The notes beneath the pieces are model-generated. The model was given only the letters and a program-made list of their open reading frames with translations, was not told where the DNA came from and searched no databases. This document shows positions 24,745 through 36,430 of a DNA stretch of 64,000 nt, in pieces. Positions within the stretch are counted from its first letter, which is position 1, and every line of letters begins with the position of its first letter. A program made the translations under genes and the position numbers. Source of the DNA: Diogma glabrata (Eukaryota; Arthropoda; Insecta; Diptera; Cylindrotomidae); assembly GCA_963693315.1 (NCBI GenBank), contig OY856187.1, positions 41,901,242 through 41,965,241 on the forward strand. Direction: 5' to 3'.

Positions 24745-24891
24745 GCAGGCTACAGACCTTCAATAAATTTGTCAATCAATTGAAAACGAAAATAAACGAA
24801 ATAAAATTTAGGGAATTTTTACACTAAATTTTATTTCGTTTGTTTTCGTTTTCGAATTGATTGACAAATTGATTGAAGGTCTGTAGCCTGC
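24745..24891. mobile_element. Short hairpin element (147 bp)
   Basis: Arms 24745-24810 and 24825-24891 are nearly perfect inverted copies starting GCAGGCTACAGACCTTCAAT, separated by 14 bp. Only a few substitutions and one extra base distinguish the arms. The size and shape fit a tiny MITE or snap-back element. A target duplication could not be fixed. Confidence 0.75.
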
Positions 24892-25128
24892 TTATCGTTT
24901 TTGTGAAAAAAAAAAATATATACTTGGGCAATTCCATTTTCATATTGTATGTAGGAGGCCGTTAAATTCAAAAATACATTTTAATTCGTCTATAACTTTT
25001 TAATTTATGATCCGAAAAATCCCAAAAATCTTTAAAATCTAAGTTAACTTAATATCAGCTATCAGTGAAAATTTGAAATGAATCAAAATTCGAATAAAAA
25101 AGCCTTAGGCAGTACAAAGTTTTTTTTT

Positions 25129-25428
25129 AGCGTATTAATATATAAGATTACATGAAAGGGGCTTACGCTATTTTTTTTACACCCGGCAAATAACGAAGAA
25201 CCAAAACTACAACGAAAATTTCAATTTTAAAATTTCAAAGCTTAATTTTTTTTCCCTACGAAAATTTCAACAAACGTCAAATGCATAGCATGTTTGATTG
25301 AAAAACTATGGGTTTCTTTCTATTGATTAAAAATCAGTATCGTAATAAAATCTGTATCGAAATGAATATCATTATAAAACGGATTTTGGTCATATAAGTG
25401 TATTTTTATAGTACGGGTGTAGAAAAAT
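25129..25428. repeat. Inverted-ended repeat family, copy 1
   Basis: Nearly the same sequence occurs at 28963-29269. Inside, TTTTTACACCCG (25171) and CGGGTGTAGAAAAA (25414) form short inverted ends. Shared words include GTCAAATGCATAGCATG and AAAACGGATTT. The similarity extends left of the inverted end to ATTACATGAAAG, so the true element is larger than the inner pair. Confidence 0.7.
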
Positions 25429-25513
25429 ATTATATTTATATTTGTATTGAACACAATAACAGTAACTACTCGTATTTCTATTAAAAATTCTACAAAATTG
25501 TAATTAATGGTTA

Positions 25514-25640
25514 GTAGATATAGTTTTTCATACATTTTTTTAGATTTTTGGGGTAAAATATTTTGTACTGCATTTTCTGCTTTCTCCGATATGTGTGGAG
25601 GAGTCGCTGGTAATTCTTCTATATCGCTGATATCAGACAT
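25514..25640 (-). pseudogene. Possible tyrosine-recombinase (Crypton-like) N-terminal fragment
   Basis: About 42 codons from an ATG at 25640 read MSDISDIEELPATPPHIS then AENAVQNILPQKSKKMYEKLY. The segment NILPQKSKKMYEK resembles the start of the core-binding domain of Crypton-type tyrosine recombinases and the KIAA1958-like proteins derived from them (typically LLPEKSRKxYEKxY). The catalytic domain with its R...H-x-x-R...Y is not present nearby. The frame runs on into the repeat at 25428. It is probably an orphan exon or truncated copy. Identification is from memory of the motif and is moderate only. Confidence 0.45.
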
Positions 25641-25740
25641 TTTAATAATATGATTATCGAAGTTTAGCTATATTCTACGAAAATTTAATACCTACTGATT
25701 TTGACAAATGAAACAATTAGATAGGAATCTAGGACAAAGG

Positions 25741-25836
25741 TTTATATTGATTAAAAATCTGTATCATAATGGATATCATTATGAAACGGATTATGGGCAT
25801 ATAAGTGTATTATTATAGTATGTACGATTAGAGAAA
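25741..25836. repeat. Partial third copy of the 25129 repeat
   Basis: The end portion recurs: TATTGATTAAAAATCTGTAT, ATCATTATGAAACGGATTA and CATATAAGTGTATTATTATAG. The CGGGTGT end is altered. Confidence 0.6.
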
Positions 25837-25974
25837 AACAATTTTAAGAAATGTTTAAATTACAGAGCCATCTTCATGGTAAGCTTTGTACTCTAAAGAC
25901 AAAATTATTACTAATACTTGATTCCAAGTTGCTGCTTTAAATAAAAAGTTGACTAATTTGACTAAGCAAGTTTA

Positions 25975-26447
25975 CACTACGTTTACACCATCGTAGTATA
26001 ATAGAATAATAGCAAATAGCTAATAAACTATTACAATGAAAACGGATAGAATAATGCTTTTTTAATATGATAGATAGTTATTTGATATTTTGCTTTTGAT
26101 CGATAGTATAATAGTATATTCAAAAAAATTGTAACCGTCAAAACCTAAAATGTAAAAACAATTTCACGCGATTGTAAAAAATGTGGAACATCAAAATCAC
26201 TCAAAATTTAGTTTTAATTTTAAATTGATATGAGTATTATAATATTTTGTTGAAATACTTTTCGATTGATAAGATTTTATATTCAAATTTTAAATACGGT
26301 AGCTGTATTCTATCTGTCAATATTATTCTGAGCGTTTATACCACATGATAGAATAATACTATTTTGTGGTATAAACGCCCAATGTATCGATAGTTTAATA
26401 GCAAAAAACTATTATTCTATTAAACTATAGGTGGTTTAAACTTAGTA
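25975..26447. mobile_element. MITE with TTA target duplication (473 bp)
   Basis: The left end CACTACGTTTACACC and the reverse complement of the right end, TACTAAGTTTAAACC, match at 12 of 15 positions. Inside, both continue with TAGTxTAATAGAATAATAG. TTA flanks both ends. A smaller inverted pair, GCGTTTATACCACA and TGTGGTATAAACGC, lies at 26331-26390. The ends resemble those of the element at 11104, suggesting one PIF/Harbinger-like family. Confidence 0.65.
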
Positions 26448-26979
26448 TTACTATAATTTAAAATTGAGTAATTTTATAATAATTTAGAAATAATGTAATA
26501 AATACTTATTTTTGTTTAATAATTTAACAATTATTTTGAACGCTTTACACAGCACAATTTAATTTAATTGTGTTTTATTTCATTATGAATCTTTTGTTTT
26601 TTATAATTATAAAGGCCCTAGGTCCTCACTACCTTAGCTTTAATCAATCACTGATAATAAGGATGCACCCAAGAAACTAAAACTTAGTTAGAAATGAAGT
26701 TAGTTCAAATTTAGATATTATAAGTTTTTCTTTCGTATAAATTTGTATTTCGAACACGCAATTTATTGATCAACAATCTGATCTCCTTCTACAACTACGG
26801 GCTGCTACAGTTTTTCTTTTAAAAAAATTTTATTATTAAAAGGTTTAGTTGAAAATCAAATTAAACTTTGGTTTGTCGCCACAACGAGTGCGTCTAATTT
26901 GTTACAGTTGCCTTTAAAGCTGAAAAAGTCGAAAAGCAAGATTTCTTCTTTTTTTAACATTTGCGCTGTTTTGATTTTT

Positions 26980-27260
26980 GAAGTTTGTATGGGGAAAGTT
27001 TTATGTATTCGTGTGATCGTCACGCTATTATATTGAAAATCTTTTCTGCTAATCGTTAACCTATTATATTAAAAATAAATATCAAAAAGAGTGAGATAAA
27101 TTGTAATCATTTGTAATAAAAAATAAAGTGAAAACTTGTTTAGGTGCGTTCTGCGGTTTTGTATGGGGAAAATTTTATGTTTGCGCCAGATCGTAACGCT
27201 ATTATATGAAAAATAAATTTTAAAAGAAAAAGTGAGATAAATTAGAATCATTTGTATTAA
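26980..27260. repeat. Tandem pair of ~150-bp units
   Basis: Two units share TATGGGGAAA(G/A)TTTTATGT, GATCGT, ACGCTATTATAT and GAGTGAGATAAATT. A related unit appears at 31085-31275, after the repeat nest. The sequence is not coding. Confidence 0.6.
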
Positions 27261-27292
27261 ATAAAATTAAACTTCGTAATCTTCACACGCTG

Positions 27293-27766
27293 TTGAAGTA
27301 AAACTTCTTTGGCTACTATGACAGGCATTACTAAAAATACTAAATATAAAATAAATATTTTATTTAGAAATTTAGAGTAGCATTTCTTGATAATATAATT
27401 TACAACAATGTGTAATAAAAAGCCATATTTGCATGTTTTACAAAGTCTTACAACGTATTACAAATTAAATTGCACGATGAATGCATGTCCACTTAATTCA
27501 ACAACAAGATTTGGTACAACAAATGTTGCGTTTTTCAAGAACTTTAGTAAATTTTCGAAGTAATGTTTATGTTTCTCACTTTAGTTATCATAAACTTCTA
27601 ACTTCATATTTCAATTATGATAATATTTGAATTGACTTTGTAATACATTGTGTTGTAAATTATATTATCAAGAAATGCTACTCTAATTTACTATATGACA
27701 TATTTATTTTATATATAATCTTTTTAGTAATATCTGCCACAGTAGCCAAAGAAATTTAATTCAACC
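27293..27766. mobile_element. MITE with ~125-bp inverted repeats (474 bp)
   Basis: The left arm (27293-27425) with CTTTGGCTACTATGACAG and TAGAGTAGCATTTCTTGATA is the inverted counterpart of the right arm (27640-27766) with CTGCCACAGTAGCCAAAG. The arms differ at several positions. The interior (27426-27640) has no transposase. Confidence 0.7.
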
Positions 27767-27880
27767 TCTTGCAAATATTACACGCACTCATTTTTTTATT
27801 TAACAAAACAAATTTAATCAACACAAATATTTTTATTTGAAAATAAACTTTTTAAAAACACGGCATATATCCACTCATAG

Positions 27881-28120
27881 AAAATTATTTACGACCACCT
27901 CGACATCTATAGCAATATAATACAACTCAAACTATCCAAACAGGTTAAAATGTTTTGATTAAATCGACTAAAATACATAAAAATACGGGTTTTCCAATTT
28001 TCTGAAAACGTCATTTTACACATCATAAAAAATTATGGGACCCTCTCGAAATCAACCCAAATAGAATACGATTTAAATAATACGAACGAGCCGTTTTTGA
28101 GAAATCGGACAACATACATA
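27881..28120. repeat. Dispersed block 'ATTTACGA...GAGAAATCGG', copy 1
   Basis: This ~240-bp block begins TAGAAAATTATTTACGA and ends GAGCCGTTTTTGAGAAATCG. It recurs at 30436-30680 and in pieces at 29268-29340 and 29860-30025. In the other copies the end is followed by AACCTCCT and a GAAGTCGGTTAAAAA tail. Confidence 0.7.
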
Positions 28121-28701
28121 AAAAAAAATAGAACCGACTTCCGAAAAAACAAAAGAGGCACAAAAAAGTGAAAAATAACTCAATTGCTGCTTTTAGAAAC
28201 AAAAATACGTTACATTTTGATTAATTTAATTTAATTATACCTTACTATAGACAAAAAAATTACGCTATTATACAAAGTTACTATATTAAAATAGTTACTT
28301 TTTATTATAATTATTATAGTTATTATAGTTGTTATAATAGTTATTATATTTTAAAAGTTATTTGTAGTACAAAACTGTTGGAAATCGGTGCCAAGCCCGA
28401 GACATATTAGTCGGTTTTTCGTCAATGTGGCACCGACTTCGAACAGTTTTGTACTACAAATAACTTTTAAAATATAATAACTATTATAACAACTATAATA
28501 ACTATAATAATTATAATAAAAAGTAACTATTTTAATATAGTAACTTTGTATAATAGCGTAATTTTTTTGTCTATAGTAAGGTATAATTAAAATAAATTAA
28601 TCAAAATGTAACGTATTTTTGTTTCTAAAAGCAGCAATTGAGTTATTTTTCACTTTTTTGTGCCTCTTTTGTTTTTTCGGAAGTCGGTTCTATTTTTTTT
28701 T
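28121..28701. repeat. Long palindrome, ~270-bp arms
   Basis: Arms 28121-28393 and 28428-28701 are near-perfect reverse complements with a 34-bp spacer. Landmarks are GAACCGACTTCCGAAAAAAC at the outer left end, a run of TTATTATAGTTATTATAG, and GTAGTACAAAACTGTT near the centre. A single right arm, without its partner, recurs at 30085-30263. So the palindrome consists of two inverted copies of a dispersed repeat arm. Confidence 0.85.
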
Positions 28702-28880
28702 AAAAAGTTTTTTTATTTTTTTATTTTTAGTGTAGTCATTAAGCAAATGTCGGCTAGAAAGCGTTCTAAAAGCAATAACTTCAAATGCTGGAAAACTTTC
28801 ATCAGTGACAATCTATTAATTATGGTTTTGCGATTTTTTGCACAAACGGCATACATATTTCCCGTGATAGAATAGTATAT
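28702..28880 (+). repeat. Dispersed ~175-bp block, copy 1
   Basis: The block with GTCGGCTAGAAAGCGTT, TCATCAGTGACAATCTATTA and TTTTTTGCACAAACGGCATAC recurs at 30266-30440, in both cases directly after the arm ending GAAGTCGGTTCTATTT. The 71-codon frame across it is not coding. Confidence 0.7.
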
Positions 28881-28962
28881 TATGCTACGATCATGTAATG
28901 ACGGTTATTAATACACGAGCATTAATCGGGATACGAACCGAGCCGTAGGCGAGTTTCGTATG

Positions 28963-29269
28963 GTATATGCGAGTGTATTAATAACCATTACATGAAAGTG
29001 GCATACGCTATTTTTTCTACACCCGCTAAATAACGAAGAACGAAAATTACAACGAAAGTTTCAATTTTCAAATTTCAAAGATCAATTTTTTTTTCCATAC
29101 GAAAATTTCAACAAACGTCAAATGCATAGCATGTTTGATTGAAAAACTATGGGTTTCTTTCTGTTGATTAAAAATCTGTATCGTAATAAAATCTGTATCG
29201 AAATGAATATCATTATAAAACGGATTTCGGTCATATAAGTGTATTTTTATAATACGGGTGTAGAAAAAA
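28963..29269. repeat. Inverted-ended repeat family, copy 2
   Basis: Matches copy 1 at 25129-25428 over almost its full length. The inner ends are TTTTTTCTACACCCG (29011) and CGGGTGTAGAAAAA (29256). To its left (28880-28990) lies an imperfect inverted repeat with CATGTAATGACGGTTATTAA and TTAATAACCATTACATG. Confidence 0.7.
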
Positions 29270-30085
29270 TTATTTACGATAACCTTGACAAGTATAGCAA
29301 TATAATACTGCCCAAAATATCCAAACAGATTAATATGTTTTTTTCTGTGACGGGAAAAAAGTTAAACATTTTGCTTCTGCTGACAGGTGCAAAAATGATA
29401 CTTTTCATAAAATACTTTTTTCCCGGGGAAAAAAGTATGTACTTTTTTCCCAGATAGATAAAAATATATATATAAATACATATATACACATAAATGATGA
29501 ATATTATGTATATTTATGAACATTTATGACTATTTTAATGTTAATGAAAAGTTATACCGTTTTCTTCTTGATGTTAATAACTGGTTTTGACAAATAAAAT
29601 GAAACTTAATTTTAAGTTTTTATTCAAGAAAAATTCGTATGGTGTGGTGAATATACATATTGTAATATTTGTTTAATATTATTTTTTCAATAATTATATT
29701 AATATTTGTCCAGTCACAGAAAAAAATAGTGTATTATACACGGGAAAAATTGTAGATTTTAGCTCTCGGTTTTTCGTCTCCCTCCGCTTCGCGTCGGGAG
29801 ACAACACAACCTCGAGCTAAAATCTACTACTTTTTTCCCTTGTATAATAAATAACTATTGACGAAATCAGCGAAAATGCATTAAAAATATGGTTTTTTCT
29901 AATTTTCTGAATAACGGTATTTTTCACATCAAAGAAACAATTATGGAACCCTCTGGGAATGAACTCAAATAGAATAAAATTTAAATCATCTAAGTCGAAC
30001 GAGCCGTTTTTGAGAAATCGGTGTACTACATATAAAAAAACCTACAGTGAAACACAGAACCTCCTGCTTTTTTGAAGTGGGTTAA
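29268..30085. repeat. Mosaic of repeat pieces
   Basis: Pieces of the ATTTACGA block (29268-29340; 29860-30025) surround unrelated AT-rich DNA. At 29756-29832 the sequence around CTCTCGGTTTTTCGTCTCC is more GC-rich and is bounded by an inverted pair, GTAGATTTTAGCTC and GAGCTAAAATCTAC. No gene is present. Confidence 0.5.
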
Positions 30086-30750
30086 AAAGTAACTATTTTA
30101 ATATAGTAACTTTTTCAATAGCGTAATTTTTTTGTCTATAGTAAAGCATAATTAAATTAAATTAATCAAAATGTAACGTATTTTTGTTTATAAAAGCCAT
30201 AATTGAGTTATTTTTCACTTGTTTGTGCCTCTTTTGTTTTTTCTGAAGTCGGTTCTATTTCTTTTCAAAACGGTTTTTATATTTTTTTATTTTTAGTGTA
30301 GTCATAAAGCAAATGTCGGCTAGAAAGCGTTTTAAAAGTAATAACTTCAAATACCGGAAAAACTTTCATCAGTGACAATCTATTAATTATGGTTTTATGA
30401 TTTTTTGCACAAACGGCATACACATTACCCGTCATAGAAAATTATTTACGATAACCTCGACAAGTATAGCAATATAATACTGCCCACAACAAACAAACAG
30501 AATAATATGTTTTGACGAAATCAACGAAAATGCATAAAAAATATGATTTTTTCCAATTTTCTGAATAACGGTATTTTTCACATCATAAAAAAAATTATGG
30601 GACCCTCTGTGAATAAACCCAAATAGAACACAATTTAAATCATCCAAATCGAACGAGCCGTTTTTGAGAAATCGGTGTACATACATAAAAAAAAACCTTA
30701 CAGTGAAACACAGAACCTCCTTCTTTTTGGAAGTCGGTTAAAAAACCCAC
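30085..30750. repeat. Second assembly of the arm, 175-bp block and ATTTACGA block
   Basis: The order arm (30085-30263), block (30266-30440), ATTTACGA block (30436-30680) and tail GAAGTCGGTTAAAAA (30726-30745) is continuous here. It may show the parent element from which the pieces at 27881-29340 derive. No protein is encoded. Confidence 0.6.
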
Positions 30751-31084
30751 AATGATTGACAGAACCTCCTCTTTTTTGAAATCGGCTAAAAAACGAAACT
30801 CAAAATCGACACATCAAACTCATATAAAATTTAGTACGAGACTGAATAAAAAATATAATAACATTAACAAATAAATGATAATTGACACACAAAATACACA
30901 TAATCGAATTGTATCGCATACTTGCCGAACATAATATTCGTTTGCCTTTTTACTTCATTGTTGTTTGAATTTCTTCTCTATTTTATTTATTTTTTTTTTT
31001 TTTCAAAATGTTACTTCCGTTCAAAAACTTGCCATATCGCGCTTAAAGAAGTTTTACTTCAAAAAATAAGTGAATACTTCTTTA

Positions 31085-31275
31085 GACGCGTTGTGCGAAA
31101 GTGTATGCGGAAAATTTTATGTATTCGCGTGATCGTCACGCGAGAGTTAGATAAATTGTAATCATTGTATTAAAAAATGAAGTGAAATCTTTATTAGGTA
31201 AGTAAAAATAATTATTAAATAAAACAGAGAGTGAGATAAATTGTAATCATTTGTATTAAAAAATGAAATGTAAAC
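31085..31275. repeat. Related copy of the 26980 unit
   Basis: Shares AAAATTTTATGTATTCG, GTGATCGTCACGC and GAGATAAATTGTAATCATT with 26980-27260, partly duplicated in tandem. Confidence 0.6.
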
Positions 31276-31319
31276 TTCTTATATAGCATACTTTTATATT
31301 GATTTCTTAATAATTTCTA

Positions 31320-34300
31320 GTGCAAATACCTAGTGATGATTTCTTTACCAATGCTACCAGATAATTTTCCTGAAAATTTAAATACAATGGAAAACTTTAA
31401 AGAATACGACAACTTCAGCCCCTTTCCTTTGTCAATCATTTGCAGTCCTAGGAAATCATGAAATGGAAAGTGATGTACCATAATCAACAAGTAATAAACT
31501 TATCAACGTATGTTATTAGCATAATATTCAAAATTACAAAACTACATTATATATTCATCAAAAGCAACATTTACAGGCAATAACTTAGCTTAACATTTCA
31601 TAATTTCACTTTGATTTTTCTTCGCTTATTTCTTACCCAGTTTACAATAAATGTTATTGTGTTATTTTAAATCTAAACCACAATAATTAAAAACAACAAA
31701 TTTAATATTTTTTCTCTATTATTCTTACATTCTGTTAAAATAATAGAAACATGGTTAGTTATGGGGTAATATAGTTTTTTTTTTCCTCTATTTTCAATGG
31801 TGTAGTAGTTCTCTTTTTATTATTTACTATTTACATTAAAAATTGAAATCAGAAAAAGGTTTGTTTTAGTGATTTCGTTCTAAAGAGAATTGAGGTTTTT
31901 GTATTTCTATTATTTATGTGTAAATTCAATATATTCTTTTGTTGGTACAACAGCATTGAGAAGTAAAAAAAGTTGTAGAAAATCTTTTTGTAGAATATAA
32001 TAGATATTTTATGTTTATATTACGAAAAGAATAGATGAGTTTTTAAAGTAGAAATGTGGTTTTTGGATTGTTTGGTTTTACGTACAAATAAATTATATTT
32101 AAAAACAAATGTGTTAGATTTGAATTATATTAGGATAATAAAGATAATGGAAATATTAGATTTTCGTTTACATTAATTCTATGAAATTGATTTGTTTTTA
32201 TACTGAAACAGATTTGTTTGGTTTTGTAAAGTATCGGTTTCAAAATCTTGTGGTTTGTGATGAAAATGATTCCATTCAACTCTTAAATAATGTAACAAAC
32301 AGATTTACTAGTTTGTCAAAAATTTATGGAATTTTAAATATTTTAATCATTCCTGGAAATCTGCTTCTAACAATTTTCGGTTACTCTATTTGGTATGCTA
32401 TCTTTACCAACTCAAAAATAACTTAAAACGATCCCAAACAAATTTAAATTAACTTAAGAATACCAACCAAAACAGAGAATCTTAAATTTCAATTCACATA
32501 ACGACCAAGAATTTAAGGTAACAAGATTTAAAAAAAATGTAAAAAGGCAACAGGATAGAAATAATGAAAAGGATGTTTATTTAAAAGTTATAATATAAAA
32601 ACAAAAGTCTATTAATAATTCATGATTTTTATTTGTGTTGTTTTTTTAAAACCGCCCGACCACACATGCCAAAAACAATCTCAGAATTTGCATTAGATTA
32701 AACTTAAAACAAACGAACCTAAGAAAATACAGGAAAAAGGACAATATAAGAATAATAAAATTTCGGTTGTGATTTTAATTTCTTTTTGTTGTTTTTTTGT
32801 TAAAGCCTTAGAAACGTTAAAAAAATATATTTTCGGAGTCATATATGTGACAAGAATTGGTTTTGAGTTGGGTTTGTTGTAAATTTTATATTTTTTTTTA
32901 GACATAAGTAATGAGTAAGGTGTAAAGAATAAACGGTATATGAAGGTTATATGTTTAACATTTTGGTTGGTTGATATTGAACTTTTAGGTCAACTTTTTA
33001 TTCAAAACAGTGCCAACGTAGCACAAGCCATATTCGTTTGGGAGTATAAAAAACATTAATAAAAAATGTGTTACTAAACACGCGTCATGGGAATGTAGAT
33101 CAATATTTCAGTCAATATAGCATGTTTTTGTCGCAATTTCTAAAGTGTTAATAAAATGTTCGAAATTAAACATAATGTAAGTATAACATAAACCATTTTA
33201 GTTTAACTATTTAACCAGGGTCTTAAAAATTTAGAGCTAAAATTAACTATTCAGCTCAGTGGAATAAACTGTATACAGTTCGTTCATGAAAACTCTCTCG
33301 TGTTTCGTTCTTTTTTATTCGATTTGATTCACCTATTTTGCCTAGCATAATAATTCCTTTATCAAAACAAATTGGTTTACCACATATCTCACAAATTGGT
33401 TTCTGAATTATGTTTTGAAGTTTTATGAATTTTAAGATTTTTGGGCCAAAATAATTTGCATTTACTCCTTTTATTAAATGTCCCAGACGAAAAATTTAAA
33501 TGTATACAATCTCCATATCTGTTACCGGAACATAACGGATTAAATTTAAGTGCGGAGAATATTTTAATCACCGTTACCCATATCCACCGAAATTCAATCT
33601 ATCTTCATAATTTTTTTCTAGCCTATGCATCGCCAAAGTAAACATTTTCATAGAAAAAAATCTAATTGAAACTCCCCTAAAATTTTCTAATATTTATATC
33701 ATCATAATAAATTTTCATAACTATAACTTCATATGGCAATGAACTCTAAACCAAAAACAACAACATATGTTCGATATTGATTAAATTGCAGCAAACAATC
33801 CCCAATGGATATCGGATACAATATCATTGTTATATTGAAACATAATTTTCGTCTTATAAAGATAAAATAACTTGTCAATGATTTTGGTTTGTCACATTAA
33901 AATGACATAAAATTTTATCATTAAACTTTCTTCGTCTATATTCTTTGAAACAAATATCAATACAAAAATTTTTCTAACTCTCACATTTTGAACTATGTTT
34001 CGATAAAATGTTGAAGTTTTGTTCGTTTATGATTTTTTTCTAGATTCAACGATAAACATGAAACTAATTATTGTCGTCTGAATTCTTTCAATGTTGTGAT
34101 ATTGTTGTTGCTTTTTATTTTTTCACTTTGATTGAAAGAAGAATTTATGGAATTTTCAAATTTTTGATGATCCAAGAAAATGTACGTATTTTGTTCAATA
34201 GCTTACAAATATTTCAGTTCCATCAAAACGTGATTTAATCACAAAAAATTATAATCACATTTTTTATTTTATCAGTATTTTTACTTGCAATTGAATTTGA

Positions 34301-34920
34301 AAAGAAATAATAATTTATTTTAAGATGGTACAGAAAAAAAACAAAATAAGAAAAAACATTAATTAATGGTAAATTTAATTTTCAATTAATAAAAAGAAAA
34401 ATGAAAATTATTTCATAAAGTTAATGTCGGATGTCATGCTAAATTAGATAAATTCATTAAAATAAGTAAAATTGTTCTTTAATTTGAAACAAGAGAAAAT
34501 ATTTAAATTTTTTTTTGAAGTTTAAGAAACAGTTATGAAAAACAGTTTTTCTAAAATTGGTGTTTTTGTGAATGTATGAATGGATTGTGATGGTTTTAAT
34601 GCTGGGTAAACTGGTCGTAGTTTTTACAGTCGGTAACCATAAAATTAATTTTAGAACTGATGGTAGAACTTTTTTTGATAATAATTTATTATTTTTATAA
34701 TAATTTTCTGTATGTGATTATATTACGATCACAGCAAAATGGTGGTTTTTAAAACTTAAGCAAACAATTCTCACTATTGAACTAGTAGGCTCAATAGAAA
34801 TTTGTCATTTTCCCATAAGCAATTTTTTTAGTTGGTTTACAATATATTTCAAAACACATAAAAACTTGTTAAGACCAAAGTCCTACTACAACATGCGCTC
34901 TTAGGTGTTGATGGACGCAA
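31320..34920. other. Long AT-rich stretch without recognised genes
   Basis: The frames listed by length here (81 codons at 32181, 66 at 33441) show no domain and no supporting splice structure. I see nothing else. Confidence 0.4.
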
Positions 34921-34924
34921 ACTC

Positions 34925-35890
34925 TTCTTTTTTACGGTTCCGTAATTTGAAAAAGTAAAAACGGTACCCTATTGGTGAAACTTCGGTGTCCGTCAGAATT
35001 TCTACATAATCGATTTACTCACAAACCATAGTGCTATATCAACTTGAAATTTACAGATATTATATATGTTTTCCTACGCCTGCTGATAACAGAAAAAATT
35101 TAAATATTTGTTTTTATCTATATTGTATGGACATACATAGATAAGGAGAAATTAAAACAAAAGTTTTTTTTTAAGAATCGAGTTTGGTTTAGAAAAAACG
35201 AAAAAAATAGAAATATTTAAAAAAAAATCCAATGAATTTTCGACTGCTTAGTTTTTGAGTTATTACCAAAAACGAGTGTTTTTTTTTGTCCCTCCCCCTC
35301 CCCTTAACTTCGAATATTACAGGAGAAAAAATTAAAAAAATTCACGATTGTAGGAATTTCGTATTAAAAAAACCGTTTTTTTGTTTTGGTTGTTATAATT
35401 TCAGTTCATTGGAGGGGGTTGATAGTAGAAATTTCTAAGAAAAAATATTTTTGATCAAGTGGGGTGTAATTTGAAAGCTGATTTTTTTTGTACTTGCAAA
35501 ACAGTTTTTCTTGTAATTTTCTAAAGCACTGTTTTCGGTTTATTTTCGAAAATGTAAAATTTCTTTTGTCCCCACGCTTATTTGCGAACATTACGAAACA
35601 AAAAATTCACGGGTGTAAGGATTTTTCTAAATCGAAACCAAATTTTTTTTTTAGTAGTTATAATTTCAAATGTTCATTGGAGGGGGTTTAAAGGAGAATT
35701 TTTGAAAAACATTATTTTTGATCATGTCAAGTGGGATGTCATAAAAAAGGTGATTTTTTTTGTAATGCAAAACAGTTTTTTGGTAATTTTCGAAAGCACG
35801 GTTTTCGGCCTATTTTTACAATTATGTTTTGGAGAAGAACTATTTTCATAGAATAATATATACACGGAACGAGCGAGTTAGTTAGTTAGT
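34925..35890. repeat. Dispersed insect-type repeat with a tandem ~280-bp duplication
   Basis: It starts TTTACGGTTCCGTAATTTG and runs to CACGGAACGAGCGAG; the GGTTCCGT/ACGGAAC ends are partly complementary. Inside, 35288-35568 and 35569-35840 are diverged tandem copies, each with TTTGTCCC, TTCATTGGAGGGGGTTT and CAAAACAGTTTTT. Sequences opening with this GGTTCCGTA phrase are, from general knowledge, common interspersed repeats in insects. It is not coding. Confidence 0.5.
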
Positions 35891-36149
35891 TTGTTCTTTT
35901 AATATTTTTGTAAAAAATGGACAGCCAAACAATAAATCCCATTGCATACAAAATATAACATAGACTAATTTCATGATAGGAGAAAAAATAAAATTAGAGA
36001 TAAAAAGTTAATATGTAGGTTTAAAAATTTGCAGGAACAAAACTAAAATTGGGTTGCCAATAATCCAACTAGTGCCATATTCCTTGATCATATGACGCAC
36101 TGTCTTTCTTAATGATTAAACCCAAATATAGAGTTATATTAATCCTAGT

Positions 36150-36430
36150 TTCTTTTAGCAAGCAATGCCATGCCATTGTCAAGGAATATTCTACAGCTAA
36201 GACTGATGGTGCCACCGTTGACTGAATACAGTTCATCCACTAACATCCTTAAGATATTGCCTTGGCTAGAATCGATATCTTACTGTTATTGCCAGTTATA
36301 TGTAATATCTCACGTTAACTCTTATTTCAATTGCAGGGACTGGAGCTCGCGGGGTTGTCAAGGCCGTAGATCAAAAATTAAAAAATTAATTAAAAATCAA
36401 TAAAAACCGATCTCTCCATACGGGAATTTC
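36150..36430 (+). repeat. Diverged repeat pair, copy 1 (partner at 45230-45500, reversed)
   Basis: The same order of words occurs on the minus strand at 45230-45500: AAGGAAT, AGCTAAGA, GAATACA, GATATCTTACT-like segment, TCAATTGCAG/TCAATAGCAG, CGCGG, GTAGATCAAAAAT, CAATAAAAAC(C/T)GATC. Each copy has a short frame ending R-x-R-S-K-I-K-K. The nature of the element is unknown. Confidence 0.5.
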
